In this document: in pieces, positions 8,570-17,474 of the stretch
How the letters are laid out: each line of letters begins with the position of its first letter
Numbering within the stretch: position 1 is the stretch's first letter
From: CAUSWF01 sp963535465
GTDB taxonomy: Bacteria > Bacillota_I > Bacilli_A > RF39 > UBA660
Direction: 5' to 3'
Assembly (NCBI GenBank): GCA_963535465.1
Contig: CAUSWF010000008.1
Span: 1 to 58,305 of the forward strand
DNA length: 58,305 nucleotides
Notes under the pieces: generated by a model
The model's input: the letters and a program-made list of their open reading frames with translations, nothing else
Database searches by the model: none
What the model was told of the DNA's origin: nothing
Position numbers and translations under genes: made by a program

Positions 8570-9769
8570 TTATATTAAGTTTTTATATACTTTAAGGATA
8601 TTATTATCATTATAATAGATTGCTTTTACATTAGATTTATTATCTACAAATATAACTTTATCTTCTATATTATAAATATTTTCTAGTTTAGAGCCATTTT
8701 TTATTTTAGATAATAGTTCTTTATTTACCTTAATTTTTGGATATGAAAATAGGTTATCTATTTCTAATAATTTGAATTTAGCTTTTTCTATTTCATCTAT
8801 TGTATAAGCGTCTTTTAGTTTTAAGTTATCTATTTTAGTCCTTTTTAAAGATGTCATAGTACCTAGTGTATTAAGTGATATAGAAATATCTCTTATTAGG
8901 CTTCTTATGTAGCAACCTTTAGATACGGTAGCTTTAAAGGTAAACATATTTTTTTCTTCTGTTAATAGTTTTATATCTTTTATAGTTACTTCTTTTTTTG
9001 GTAATGATACTTCTAAATTTTGTCTTGCATATTCATATAGTTTTTTACCGTTAACTTTTACTGCACTATATATTGGTACTTCTTGCATATAAGTTTTTTT
9101 ATATGTAGATAGTGTTTTTTCTATATCAATATTTTTAGGTACTTCTTTTACTTTAGTAGTTTTACCTGTTATGTCATATGTATCTGTTTCATATCCAAGA
9201 TATACACCAGCTATATATTCTTTATATTTTGATGTTATATCTAGAGATAATCTTGTTGCTTTGCCTAATAGTATTACCATTAGTCCTTCTGCTAAGGGAT
9301 CTAGTGTACCTGTGTGACCTGCTTTTTTTATACCAAAAAGTTTAGATATTTTAGATACTACGTCAAAGGAAGTCATATCTCTTTTTTTATTTACTAAAAT
9401 AGCGTATGAACCATTTAAATATTCTTCTAACTTAATCTTATTTTCATACATTATTTTAGCTGGTACTAATCCAACATATCTTATGTATTTACCCATCTTT
9501 ATAAAGCCATATTTTGCTAATACTTCTTTATCTATTTTTTCTTTTATTTTTAGAACTTTACCTGTTGTTTCATATGAATTTAGTCCTTTGTTAGAGTATC
9601 CAGATATAATAGCTATTTTTTCTTTCTTTTTTAATTTTAAATATGCATTATATGTTTCTTCTTCTAGACTATAAGTATTATTATTTTCTTTAAAACTTAT
9701 TAGTTTTAATTTTTCTAAATACTTAAGTGGTATTTTATTTTCTTCATTTACTAATAGTGTATTATACAT
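8570..9769 (-). CDS. truB: tRNA pseudouridine-55 synthase TruB with an N-terminal degenerate VanY-like domain
   Basis: Residues about 119-399 form a TruB enzyme, which makes pseudouridine 55 in the T-loop of tRNAs; the catalytic aspartate is D157 in GHTGTLDPLA. The first 118 residues are not part of TruB. They resemble, in the right order, pieces of VanY/M15B D,D-carboxypeptidases: LLVNEENKIP (5-14), ISGY (55-58), SYETTGKVLKI (65-75), YGFI (87-90), RYVG (97-100) and LEEYL (114-118). The SxHxxGxAxD zinc motif reads S-Y-E-T-T-G-K-V-L-K and the WH before RYVG is replaced, so this domain should be catalytically dead. ATG at 9769 follows AAGGAGG, eight bases after polC, so the fusion is translated as one chain. 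Confidence 0.9.
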   Translation of the reverse strand: MYNTLLVNEENKIPLKYLEKLKLISFKENNNTYSLEEETYNAYLKLKKKEKIAIISGYSNKGLNSYETTGKVLKIKEKIDKEVLAKYGFIKMGKYIRYVGLVPAKIMYENKIKLEEYLNGSYAILVNKKRDMTSFDVVSKISKLFGIKKAGHTGTLDPLAEGLMVILLGKATRLSLDITSKYKEYIAGVYLGYETDTYDITGKTTKVKEVPKNIDIEKTLSTYKKTYMQEVPIYSAVKVNGKKLYEYARQNLEVSLPKKEVTIKDIKLLTEEKNMFTFKATVSKGCYIRSLIRDISISLNTLGTMTSLKRTKIDNLKLKDAYTIDEIEKAKFKLLEIDNLFSYPKIKVNKELLSKIKNGSKLENIYNIEDKVIFVDNKSNVKAIYYNDNNILKVYKNLI

Positions 9770-9777
9770 ATTCCTCC

Positions 9778-12700
9778 TTAAAATAGAGATAATTGATTTG
9801 ATTCAGGTAAATCTTTAAAAATACCCATTTCTTTCATTTTTTCTATTAGTGTTCCAGATACTTTACCTCTATTTTGAACATCTTCTATAGATATAAATGG
9901 TCGTTTTTTTCTTTCTTCCACTATGTGTTTACCTACTGTTTCACCTAGTCCTGGGATAGATGTAAATGGTGGATATATTTCTTTATCATTTTTAACTTTC
10001 CAAATAGTTGCTTCTGATTCTTGTAAATCTACATTTAGGAATTTTATTCCTCTACATGATGCTTCTAAAGCTATTTTTAGAGATTCATTTTGAGCAGTTT
10101 CTTTGTTAGTAGCATCATATCCTTTTGCTTCTATATCTTCTAGTTTTTGTTTTATAGAATCATATCCTTTTATCATAGACTCGATATCTACATCTACTGC
10201 TTTAGATGTATACCATGATGAGTAGAAATATACTGGCATATGGACTTTATACCAAGCTATTCTAAATGCTGATATAACGTATGCTGCAGCGTGAGCCTTA
10301 GGAAACATGTATTTTATTTTTTCACATGAAGAGATAAACCATTCTGGTATTTTAGCCTCTTCCATTGTCTTTTTATGTTCTTCCCATGTTGCTTTATCTA
10401 CTGATGCTTTTCCTTTTCTAACAAACTCCATTATCTTAAATGCTTTTAATGGTTTCATTCCATAATTCATCAAGTTTACCATTATATCATCACGACAGCC
10501 TATTGTATCTTTAAATGGTACTATATTATTATCAATTAAGTCTTTTGCATTTCCTAACCATACGTCTGTACCATGAGATAGTCCTGATATTTTAATAAGT
10601 TCTCCAAATGTAGTTGGTTTTGTATCTTCTACTAATTGGATAGTAAATGGAGTTCCAAATTCAGGTATTCCTAATGTACCGGTATTACACATTATTTGTT
10701 CTTTTGTTACTCCTAATACTTTAGTATCTGTAAATATAGACATTGTCTCTTTGTCATCTAATGGTATATCAGCTGGTTCTGTATTTGATTGTAGATGGAT
10801 TAATCTTAATTGGGTTGGGTCTGAGTGACCTAGAATATCTAATTTTAGTAAGCATTGGTCTATTGAATGATAATCAAAGTGAGTTGTTTTCCAAGTAGCA
10901 TTAGCATCATCTGCTGGATACTGATATGGTGTAAAATCATATACTTCTTTATAATCCGGTATTACAACTATTCCTCCAGGGTGTTGACCTGTTGTTCTTT
11001 TTACTCCTATACATCCAGCTGCTAAACGCTCTACTTCTGCTGTTCTCATTCCTTCTATTTGATTATCTTCACAATATCCTAATACATATCCATATGCAGT
11101 TTTTTCAGCAACTGTACCAATAGTTCCTGCCTTATAGACATTGTCATCTCCAAATAATACTTTTGTATATGCATGAGCAGATGCTTGATTTAAATCAGAA
11201 AAGTTTAAATCTATATCTGGTACTTTATCAGCATTAAATCCAAGGAATGTAGCGAATGGCATATCTTGTCCATCTTTTATCATCTTAGTATTACAATTTG
11301 GACACATCTTATCTGGTAAGTCAAAACCTGATGAGTACTCTTTTCCAAATGAGTTTCCTTCTTCATCTTTAAAAATTGATTTTTTACAATTAGGGCATCT
11401 ATAGTGTGCTTGTAGTGGATTTACTTCTGTTATTCCCATCATAGTTGCGACAAATGATGATCCTACTGATCCACGTGATCCTACTAGATATCCTTCATCA
11501 TTTGAGTGTTTAACTAGTCTTTGAGCAATTAAATAGATTGGGTCAAATCCTCCACCTATAATTCCTCCTAGTGCCTTTTTAATTTTTTTTGGTAATTCTT
11601 CATCTGATATTTCTTCTTTTTGTCTTAAATATGATCCTACTTTTTCTTTTACTTTATCAAATCCACTAATTATTAATTCATGTAATTTTTCAAATATAGT
11701 GTCTTCACTAGACTCTTTATTTTCTTCTACTATTATATTTTTTAATATATCTCCATATAATTCAGTTGCGATACGCTCTTCTATATTATGTGGTAGTGGA
11801 TTACCATACCAAGATGCTGCTTTTGTATATACTAAATCTGTTACTACTACTGGACAATCTAAATAGGTCTTTCCATCATCTGACTTTATACGTGGAGAGA
11901 ATGGTATGCCTTTAGTGTCTGGTATTACTTCTACTATTTCACATTGACTTGCTAAAAGAAGAGTATTTTCTATTATTATTTTATGAGCTAAATTGGGATC
12001 TAAAAAATCAAAGTCTTTTAACATTTCTTTTGTTGTTCTTAAGTGTTGAGATGGAATATTTCTAATAGCTGATTTAGCTAAAGGATGTCTTCCTCCTCCT
12101 GGTACTTTTTGATTTATAATTATTTTTCTATATATTAAATCATCTCTTGAGATGTGATGTACATCGCCAGTTGCGATTATTATTTTCCCTGCTTCTTCCG
12201 TTACTCTAATTATCTTTTTTAAATGTTCTGATAATTCATAATTATTAGCAAATTCACTTGTTTGAATTAAATGATTATATACTTCTAATGGTTGTACCTC
12301 TACATAATCATAGAATCTTATAATATTAGATAATTCATCATCAGTCTTAGATTTAGCCAATCTAAATACTTCACCTTCGTAGCATCCACTACCAATTAGT
12401 AATCCTTCTCTCTTCTCTTCTAATATACTTCTTGGAATACGTGGTGTTTTATATAAATATTTAGTATTAGCTAAAGATACTAATTCATATAGATTTTTTA
12501 GTCCTGTCTTATTTTTTACTAATATATTTATATGATTTTGTCTACCAAATTTAAACATATCTTCACTAGATACTAATTTATCTAATTCATTCATTTTTTC
12601 TATATTTAAATTATCTAGTTTTTTTAACATTTTCCAAAATACTAGAGCTGTTCCTTCAGCATCATAGTCTCCTCTATGGTGAGCTGATTCGTCCCAAGGT

Positions 12701-14349
12701 ACTTCATATCTTTTTACTAAAGCTGAAAGAGAGTGTCTTCCATAATTTGAGTCCATTGTTCTAGATAGTTCTAGTGTATCTATGACTGGGTTAGTAAATT
12801 CTCCTAAGTTATATTTTTTATATGCCATTTCTAAGAAAGATGTATCAAATTTAGCATTATGTGCAACCATAGGTAAGTCTTTAAAAAATTCAATAAATCT
12901 TTTTACTGCTTCTTCTTCTGTTGCTTTGTCTTGTAACATTTCATCTGTTATATTAGTTATTTCAGTTATTTTTGTAGGAAGTTTTCTACCTGGATTAATT
13001 AATTCATCATATTTTTCTATAATTACTCCATCTTTTATTTTAACTGCTCCTATTTCTATAATCTGGTCTCCTCCACCAGCATTAAATCCTGTAGTTTCAA
13101 AGTCAAATACAACATACTCTTCTTCTAATAATACTTTGTCAGTTGGTCTTACTACGATATCTACTTTATCATCTATCATAGTTAATTCTGCACCGTATAT
13201 TACTTTAAATTTATCTTTTTCTTCTTTATCTTTATTGTATTTAGTTACATAGTTAAATACTTGTGGAAAAGCTTGTACAGCATTATGATCAGTTATTGCG
13301 ATGGCTTTATGTCCCCATTTTATTGCTTCTTTTACTAACTCTACTTCATCTGCTACTCCATCCATTTGGCTTAGTTTAGTATGTGAATGTAGTTCTATTC
13401 TTTTTTCTATAGCGTCATCTATTCTATTTTCATCTTGACTATCTATTTTAGTAATCCATCTCGCATTTAAAACTAATTCTTTTGAATATTTATCATATTG
13501 AGTATATCCACCTATTTTATACCAAGATTTTTCTTTTATATTATTATTTAAATTATCAAATTCTTCTTTATCTCTTGTAAATATTTTACAGTAGATACTA
13601 TCTGTTTTATCAGTTACTTTTAGTGTAATTATTTTAAAATCTGATTTACTAGATTCAAAAATATCTTTTCCAAATACTTTTACGTTTACTACTATAGATG
13701 GTGTTTCTCCAATTATAGTTTCTATTTTTACAGCTTTATCTTTCATTTCTTTTCCAAAGATTGTATTTGGATCTTTTGGGACTCTCATATATTTTTCTTT
13801 TGCCCCTTTTACTTGTTTTATTTCTTCTTTTACTTCTTTTTGTTTTTCTATAACTACTACAGTTTCTTCTTCAATAAACTTCTTTTCTTCTAATAACAAT
13901 TCTATTTCTTCATCATACCCTAGGTCTTTATATATATTATTTATAATTTCAATATTCTCTTCTAGTTTATTATATTCTGTTTCACTATCTGCGACTAAGA
14001 TAAGTCTTTCTTCTCTTACTTTTATATCGTCTTCATATATAGCCGTTACTCCAAGATGAGGTTTTAATAATTTTAGAGCATATTTAAAATATGTTTTATA
14101 TGTTTCTATATCTTTTTCTTCTGTTTTCCATTTTATTAATATAGATCTCTCTTTATCTAAAGCATGTTTTTTATCTTCTAATTCTTCTATAACATTTAGA
14201 GGAAGTGCTTTGTTATTTTTTATTATAAATGTACATAGGTTTCTTTTATTACTTATTTGGATTTTTTCTATTTTAGCATCATTGAAATATCGATAATTTT
14301 CTTTATCGATATTAATTTTATCTAGTAATAATTTTATTTTGTCATTCAT
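9778..14349 (-). CDS. polC: DNA polymerase III alpha subunit, PolC type
   Basis: A 1523-aa replicative polymerase of the Gram-positive PolC class. In order it has an N-terminal domain, an OB fold, a PHP domain (ELHSHTKLSQMDGV near 317), an inserted 3'-5' exonuclease (FDFETTGFNAGG near 410), a second PHP part, a zinc-binding CPNC..CPNC pair, the palm with PDIDLNFS, and the fingers. The C-terminus ends in QLSLF, a beta-clamp-binding motif. The gene has a strong AGGAGG site. It lies downstream of an unknown 270-aa gene and directly upstream of truB. Confidence 0.98.
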   Translation of the reverse strand: MNDKIKLLLDKINIDKENYRYFNDAKIEKIQISNKRNLCTFIIKNNKALPLNVIEELEDKKHALDKERSILIKWKTEEKDIETYKTYFKYALKLLKPHLGVTAIYEDDIKVREERLILVADSETEYNKLEENIEIINNIYKDLGYDEEIELLLEEKKFIEEETVVVIEKQKEVKEEIKQVKGAKEKYMRVPKDPNTIFGKEMKDKAVKIETIIGETPSIVVNVKVFGKDIFESSKSDFKIITLKVTDKTDSIYCKIFTRDKEEFDNLNNNIKEKSWYKIGGYTQYDKYSKELVLNARWITKIDSQDENRIDDAIEKRIELHSHTKLSQMDGVADEVELVKEAIKWGHKAIAITDHNAVQAFPQVFNYVTKYNKDKEEKDKFKVIYGAELTMIDDKVDIVVRPTDKVLLEEEYVVFDFETTGFNAGGGDQIIEIGAVKIKDGVIIEKYDELINPGRKLPTKITEITNITDEMLQDKATEEEAVKRFIEFFKDLPMVAHNAKFDTSFLEMAYKKYNLGEFTNPVIDTLELSRTMDSNYGRHSLSALVKRYEVPWDESAHHRGDYDAEGTALVFWKMLKKLDNLNIEKMNELDKLVSSEDMFKFGRQNHINILVKNKTGLKNLYELVSLANTKYLYKTPRIPRSILEEKREGLLIGSGCYEGEVFRLAKSKTDDELSNIIRFYDYVEVQPLEVYNHLIQTSEFANNYELSEHLKKIIRVTEEAGKIIIATGDVHHISRDDLIYRKIIINQKVPGGGRHPLAKSAIRNIPSQHLRTTKEMLKDFDFLDPNLAHKIIIENTLLLASQCEIVEVIPDTKGIPFSPRIKSDDGKTYLDCPVVVTDLVYTKAASWYGNPLPHNIEERIATELYGDILKNIIVEENKESSEDTIFEKLHELIISGFDKVKEKVGSYLRQKEEISDEELPKKIKKALGGIIGGGFDPIYLIAQRLVKHSNDEGYLVGSRGSVGSSFVATMMGITEVNPLQAHYRCPNCKKSIFKDEEGNSFGKEYSSGFDLPDKMCPNCNTKMIKDGQDMPFATFLGFNADKVPDIDLNFSDLNQASAHAYTKVLFGDDNVYKAGTIGTVAEKTAYGYVLGYCEDNQIEGMRTAEVERLAAGCIGVKRTTGQHPGGIVVIPDYKEVYDFTPYQYPADDANATWKTTHFDYHSIDQCLLKLDILGHSDPTQLRLIHLQSNTEPADIPLDDKETMSIFTDTKVLGVTKEQIMCNTGTLGIPEFGTPFTIQLVEDTKPTTFGELIKISGLSHGTDVWLGNAKDLIDNNIVPFKDTIGCRDDIMVNLMNYGMKPLKAFKIMEFVRKGKASVDKATWEEHKKTMEEAKIPEWFISSCEKIKYMFPKAHAAAYVISAFRIAWYKVHMPVYFYSSWYTSKAVDVDIESMIKGYDSIKQKLEDIEAKGYDATNKETAQNESLKIALEASCRGIKFLNVDLQESEATIWKVKNDKEIYPPFTSIPGLGETVGKHIVEERKKRPFISIEDVQNRGKVSGTLIEKMKEMGIFKDLPESNQLSLF

Positions 14350-14358
14350 AGAATCCTC

Positions 14359-15171
14359 CTATATTGCTTCTTCTTGTTTTGATATATGTTTTATATTTCT
14401 TACAATGAAGGATATAAACTCTTCTAAATTTAATTTTGATAATTTAGTACTATATTGATAATTATCTATTTCAAATGCGATTTTATCTCTCATCATATAG
14501 TGTAGTAAATCATCTTTTTCTATGCCTAGATACATAAGCCAATATGGATATAACATTCTTTTAATATTTGATAGTTCTGGCGTTCCAGATAAATATTTTG
14601 ATTTCTTTTCTATTCTAGTTTCTAATTCATTTAGTATAGCTAGTTCAATTATACTTTGTTTTATTCCATATTGATCTTTTTCTTCTATTTCTATTTCTGA
14701 TGATAATATTGTTAGTAATAGTTTGTAAATTAAATCTTTATCTAAATCTTTTTTGCCTAACATTATGGATTTATTTTCTTTTGATATATCTATTAAATCT
14801 AGGTTATCATCAGCTACATATATTTTATATTCAGATATATCTTTTCTTATTATATTTTTAAATTCTTTATTAATACTTTTTTTATTATTATCCCATAATT
14901 TCATTATATTATTACGATATTTTTCTGCATGATTAAGCATTATTTCATAGCCTTTATTTTCTAATATAATGTTATAGATAGTATCATCTTTTGGAATAAA
15001 ATTTTTAGCGTCTTTTAATATTTCTTTTTTATCTTTGTATGCTTCGTTATATTCTTTTTTATATGTATTCCACAACTTTTGTTTTAGTTTATAACTTGCT
15101 TCGTTTGTAGATGGTTGGAACAATAAATTCCATATTAATACATAGTCATTTACAATAAATTTAAAATTCAT
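14359..15171 (-). CDS. Hypothetical protein upstream of polC
   Basis: A 270-aa, mostly helical, charged, apparently soluble protein with no signal peptide or membrane segment and no motif I recognise. Tryptophan- and tyrosine-rich helical stretches occur near both ends (for example YPYWLMYLGIEKDD). It ends nine bases before polC, so it is probably co-transcribed with polC and truB. No function is proposed. Confidence 0.6.
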   Translation of the reverse strand: MNFKFIVNDYVLIWNLLFQPSTNEASYKLKQKLWNTYKKEYNEAYKDKKEILKDAKNFIPKDDTIYNIILENKGYEIMLNHAEKYRNNIMKLWDNNKKSINKEFKNIIRKDISEYKIYVADDNLDLIDISKENKSIMLGKKDLDKDLIYKLLLTILSSEIEIEEKDQYGIKQSIIELAILNELETRIEKKSKYLSGTPELSNIKRMLYPYWLMYLGIEKDDLLHYMMRDKIAFEIDNYQYSTKLSKLNLEEFISFIVRNIKHISKQEEAI

Positions 15172-15212
15172 AATACACCACCCTTACTAGTAATATAATA
15201 ACAAATTAATAT

Positions 15213-15243
15213 AAAAAAAGGAACAAATTGTCCCATTTTTTGT
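15213..15243 (-). terminator. Terminator of the 268-aa tail-anchored gene
   Basis: GGAAC and GTCCC-type arms around 15220-15233 pair with one G-U and are followed on the minus strand by seven T. It separates the tail-anchored gene from the polC operon. Confidence 0.55.
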
Positions 15244-16049
15244 TATTTATTTAAATATTTTAAATATATGAAGTATACTGCTCCTATTATTATTACTAAT
15301 ATTACTAAAAATATAAATAATTTAAATAATAGTGGTGTTTTCCTCTCTTCTTCTTCTTTTGTTTCTTCTATACCATCAAAATCTTCTTTATTTATATCCA
15401 TGCTTCTTGTGAAGAAATCTTTATCTGCATTTTTCATTATACCTGTTTCTGTAGTTTTTGGTATTTCTTCACTAAGTTTTTTCACCTTTTCTATATCAAC
15501 TTTTGATAGTGACTTTTCAGGATCTTCATATTCTATTTTTTCTTCTTCTTGTGTAGATGAAACTTTTTCTTCATCTTCTGTTGCGAGTAAGTCATTTAAT
15601 AAATCATCACAATCTTCTTCATCTGTTGGTTTTATTACTTTTTTCTTTGATTCATTTAAATATTTGTTTAATTCTTTATTAGATAGTCCTGCTAAAATGT
15701 TAAATTCTTCATTTTCTAATTTCTTTGCTTGGCTATTTCCTGGCTTATTTTTATTAGCTTCTTCTAATACTATGTTTATGTCATATACTTTATTTTCTTT
15801 TAGATTATATAAAGTATTAAATTCTTCAATTTCTCGTGTTACTTTAGGCTCTTCTATATATTCTTTTAATTTATGATAACCTTCACGAGTATTTTTTTTA
15901 CTTTTAGCATCTTCTATATCTATGGCAATAGAATTTTCTACGTCTGATACTTCAGCAACTCTTACATTATTACCAATATTTTCATACAACTTTGCATTCT
16001 TTTCAGATCTGTTAATAGTATTTTCTTTGTATCTGTCCATTCTCTTCAT
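15243..16049 (-). CDS. Acidic protein with C-terminal membrane anchor, unknown
   Basis: A 268-aa protein, strongly charged and largely disordered in composition, with long glutamate-rich stretches and a single hydrophobic segment at about residues 244-264 followed only by YLKYLNK. This topology suggests a tail anchor with the bulk in the cytoplasm. No enzyme motif is visible. It has its own terminator. Candidate roles such as a division or envelope scaffold cannot be distinguished from the sequence. Confidence 0.6.
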   Translation of the reverse strand: MKRMDRYKENTINRSEKNAKLYENIGNNVRVAEVSDVENSIAIDIEDAKSKKNTREGYHKLKEYIEEPKVTREIEEFNTLYNLKENKVYDINIVLEEANKNKPGNSQAKKLENEEFNILAGLSNKELNKYLNESKKKVIKPTDEEDCDDLLNDLLATEDEEKVSSTQEEEKIEYEDPEKSLSKVDIEKVKKLSEEIPKTTETGIMKNADKDFFTRSMDINKEDFDGIEETKEEEERKTPLLFKLFIFLVILVIIIGAVYFIYLKYLNK

Positions 16050-16106
16050 ATTGTCACCTTCTACTATTTAATTTTATCATAGTATATGTCAAAACAAAAG
16101 ATTTTG

Positions 16107-16135
16107 TTGTTTATCACTATATTATTCTGTATAAT
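16107..16135 (+). promoter_or_regulatory. Promoter of the ferredoxin gene
   Basis: TTGTTT (16107-16112) and TATAAT (16130-16135) on the plus strand are 17 bases apart, about 18 bases before the ATG at 16154. Confidence 0.6.
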
Positions 16136-16153
16136 AGTGTTTGCGAGGTAAAT

Positions 16154-16348
16154 ATGAAAGTAACAGTTAATAAAGATCTTTGTATCGGCTGTGGGGCTTG
16201 TGCTGATATATGTAGCAAAGTATTCAATTTAGATGATGAAGGATTTTCTAATGTTATCGTTGATAAAGTAGAAGATCAAGATGTATTAGATGTTGAAGAC
16301 GCTATAGCAAGTTGTCCTACTGGTGCGATTGAAAAAGAAGAAGAATAA
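16154..16348 (+). CDS. Ferredoxin, single [4Fe-4S] type
   Basis: A 64-aa ferredoxin with C10, C13 and C16 in CIGCGAC and C54 in SCPTGAI. These four cysteines bind one [4Fe-4S] cluster; the second cluster's ligands are absent, although C20 remains. The protein is an electron carrier, fitting an anaerobic metabolism. It stands alone on the plus strand with its own promoter and shares a bidirectional terminator with the convergent rluB-like gene. The start follows GAGGT. Confidence 0.95.
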   Translation: MKVTVNKDLCIGCGACADICSKVFNLDDEGFSNVIVDKVEDQDVLDVEDAIASCPTGAIEKEEE

Positions 16349-16376
16349 AATCAGGTTATTTACCTGATTTTTTTAT
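16348..16376. terminator. Bidirectional terminator between ferredoxin and rluB
   Basis: AAATCAGGT (16348-16356) and ACCTGATTT (16362-16370) form a 9-bp stem with a five-base loop. T runs follow on the plus strand, and the A-rich 5' side gives a shorter one on the minus strand. Confidence 0.8.
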
Positions 16377-17084
16377 TTTATATTTTTGAGATAATACTGA
16401 CATTATTTCTTCTTTTGTAAGTTTTCTATATTCTCCAGATGCTAGTTTATCTAATGTAAATATTCCTTCTCTTTCACGTTTTAATTTATCTACTAGTAGA
16501 CCTACCGCTTCAAACATCTTTTTAATTTGATGATTCTTACCGTCTGTTATTACTATTTGAACAATAGATGAATTATCATTTACCTTCTTTAATTTAGCTT
16601 TTTTAGCTTTTAATAATATACCATCTACTTCTACACCTTCTTTTAATCTCATGAGTACACTTGGTGTAATTATTCCATTAAGTTTAGCTATATATGATTT
16701 TTCTATTTCATGAGATGGATGCATTATTCTATTCGCAAAATCTCCATCATTTGTTAAAAGTAGAAGTCCTGTAGTATCATAGTCTAGTCTTCCAACAGGA
16801 TATATTCTTGCTTTTGTATCGATTAATTCAATTACACTTTTTCTGCCTAATTCATCTTTTGTAGTAGAAACATATCCTCTAGGTTTATTAAGAATGTAAT
16901 ATTCTTTTTTTTCTTTTTCTAATACTTTATCATTTATTCTAATGATATCTTTATCACTTACCTTAGTACCTAATTCTGTTACTAAAATATCATTAACATA
17001 TACTTTACCAGCCTTGATTAACTCTTCTGCTTTTCTTCTTGAAGCATAACCTGATTCTGCTATTTTCTTTTGTAATCTTTCCAT
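16356..17084 (-). CDS. rluB: Pseudouridine synthase of the RluB/RsuA family
   Basis: The 242-aa product has an N-terminal S4 RNA-binding domain (RLQKKIAESGYASRRKAEELI) and the RsuA-family catalytic motif GRLDYDTTGLLLLTNDG with the nucleophilic aspartate. In Bacillota the RluB homologue modifies 23S rRNA helix 89; RsuA-like specificity for 16S rRNA cannot be excluded. The ATG at 17084 is preferred over an in-frame GTG at 17090, because AGGTG lies just before it. It follows the EIIB-like gene with almost no gap and is probably co-transcribed with it. Confidence 0.9.
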   Translation of the reverse strand: MERLQKKIAESGYASRRKAEELIKAGKVYVNDILVTELGTKVSDKDIIRINDKVLEKEKKEYYILNKPRGYVSTTKDELGRKSVIELIDTKARIYPVGRLDYDTTGLLLLTNDGDFANRIMHPSHEIEKSYIAKLNGIITPSVLMRLKEGVEVDGILLKAKKAKLKKVNDNSSIVQIVITDGKNHQIKKMFEAVGLLVDKLKREREGIFTLDKLASGEYRKLTKEEIMSVLSQKYKIKKSGK

Positions 17085-17090
17085 AAACAC

Positions 17091-17414
17091 CTATTTTAAT
17101 TCATCTAGATACTTTTTAAATTGTTTAGACTCTTTTCCTAATATAATCTTAAGTGTATTATCTATTTCAACAATCCCTTTAGCTCCTAATTTTTGTATTC
17201 CTTCTTTGTTTGCTTTAGTAACATCTTTTAATGTAACTTTAAATCTAGACATATTTATTTCAGTTGAAACAATATTATCTTTTCCTCCAAGTAATTCTAC
17301 TAATTTATTGTAGTTAAGTGATGCACCTTTTTTAGATGCTTTTAATACTGCTAATAATATAATTATTAATATTATTGCGATTAATATATATTGTATAATT
17401 GTCTTTGTATCCAT
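17091..17414 (-). CDS. Membrane-anchored EIIB-like domain protein lacking the phosphorylated cysteine
   Basis: A 107-aa protein with one N-terminal membrane segment (about 5-25) and, from residue 34, a fold-matching PTS EIIB (glucose type) domain: LVELLGGKDNIVS then STEINMSRFKVTLKD and GAKGIVEIDNTLKIILG. In true EIIB the sequence is LDAC-TRLR; here the cysteine position is N54, so phosphotransfer is not possible by the known mechanism. It lies alone upstream of the rluB-like gene behind an extended -10 promoter. A sensory or structural role is possible but unproven. Confidence 0.75.
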   Translation of the reverse strand: MDTKTIIQYILIAIILIIILLAVLKASKKGASLNYNKLVELLGGKDNIVSTEINMSRFKVTLKDVTKANKEGIQKLGAKGIVEIDNTLKIILGKESKQFKKYLDELK

Positions 17415-17432
17415 AATTATCCTTTCGAAATA

Positions 17433-17441
17433 ATTATATCA
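17433..17441 (-). promoter_or_regulatory. Extended -10 promoter (TGATATAAT) for the EIIB-like gene
   Basis: TGATATAAT on the minus strand lies about 20 bases before the ATG at 17414. It follows the terminator at 17453-17474, so the two genes downstream form their own unit. Confidence 0.55.
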
Positions 17442-17452
17442 TACATTGCATT

Positions 17453-17474
17453 AAAAAAGACACTATTGTGTGTC
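17453..17474 (-). terminator. Terminator of the ABC transporter operon
   Basis: GACAC (17459-17463) and GTGTC (17470-17474) pair around a six-base loop, with six T on the minus strand. The hairpin overlaps the stop codon of the permease gene. Confidence 0.65.

Noticed and set aside
12782..13252. Plus-strand open frame of 156 codons inside polC
   Set aside because: It is antisense to the conserved PHP/exonuclease region of PolC and has no ribosome site.
15268..15876. Plus-strand open frame of 202 codons, Ser/Phe-rich
   Set aside because: It mirrors the glutamate/lysine-rich gene on the minus strand, where the true start, promoter context and terminator fit.
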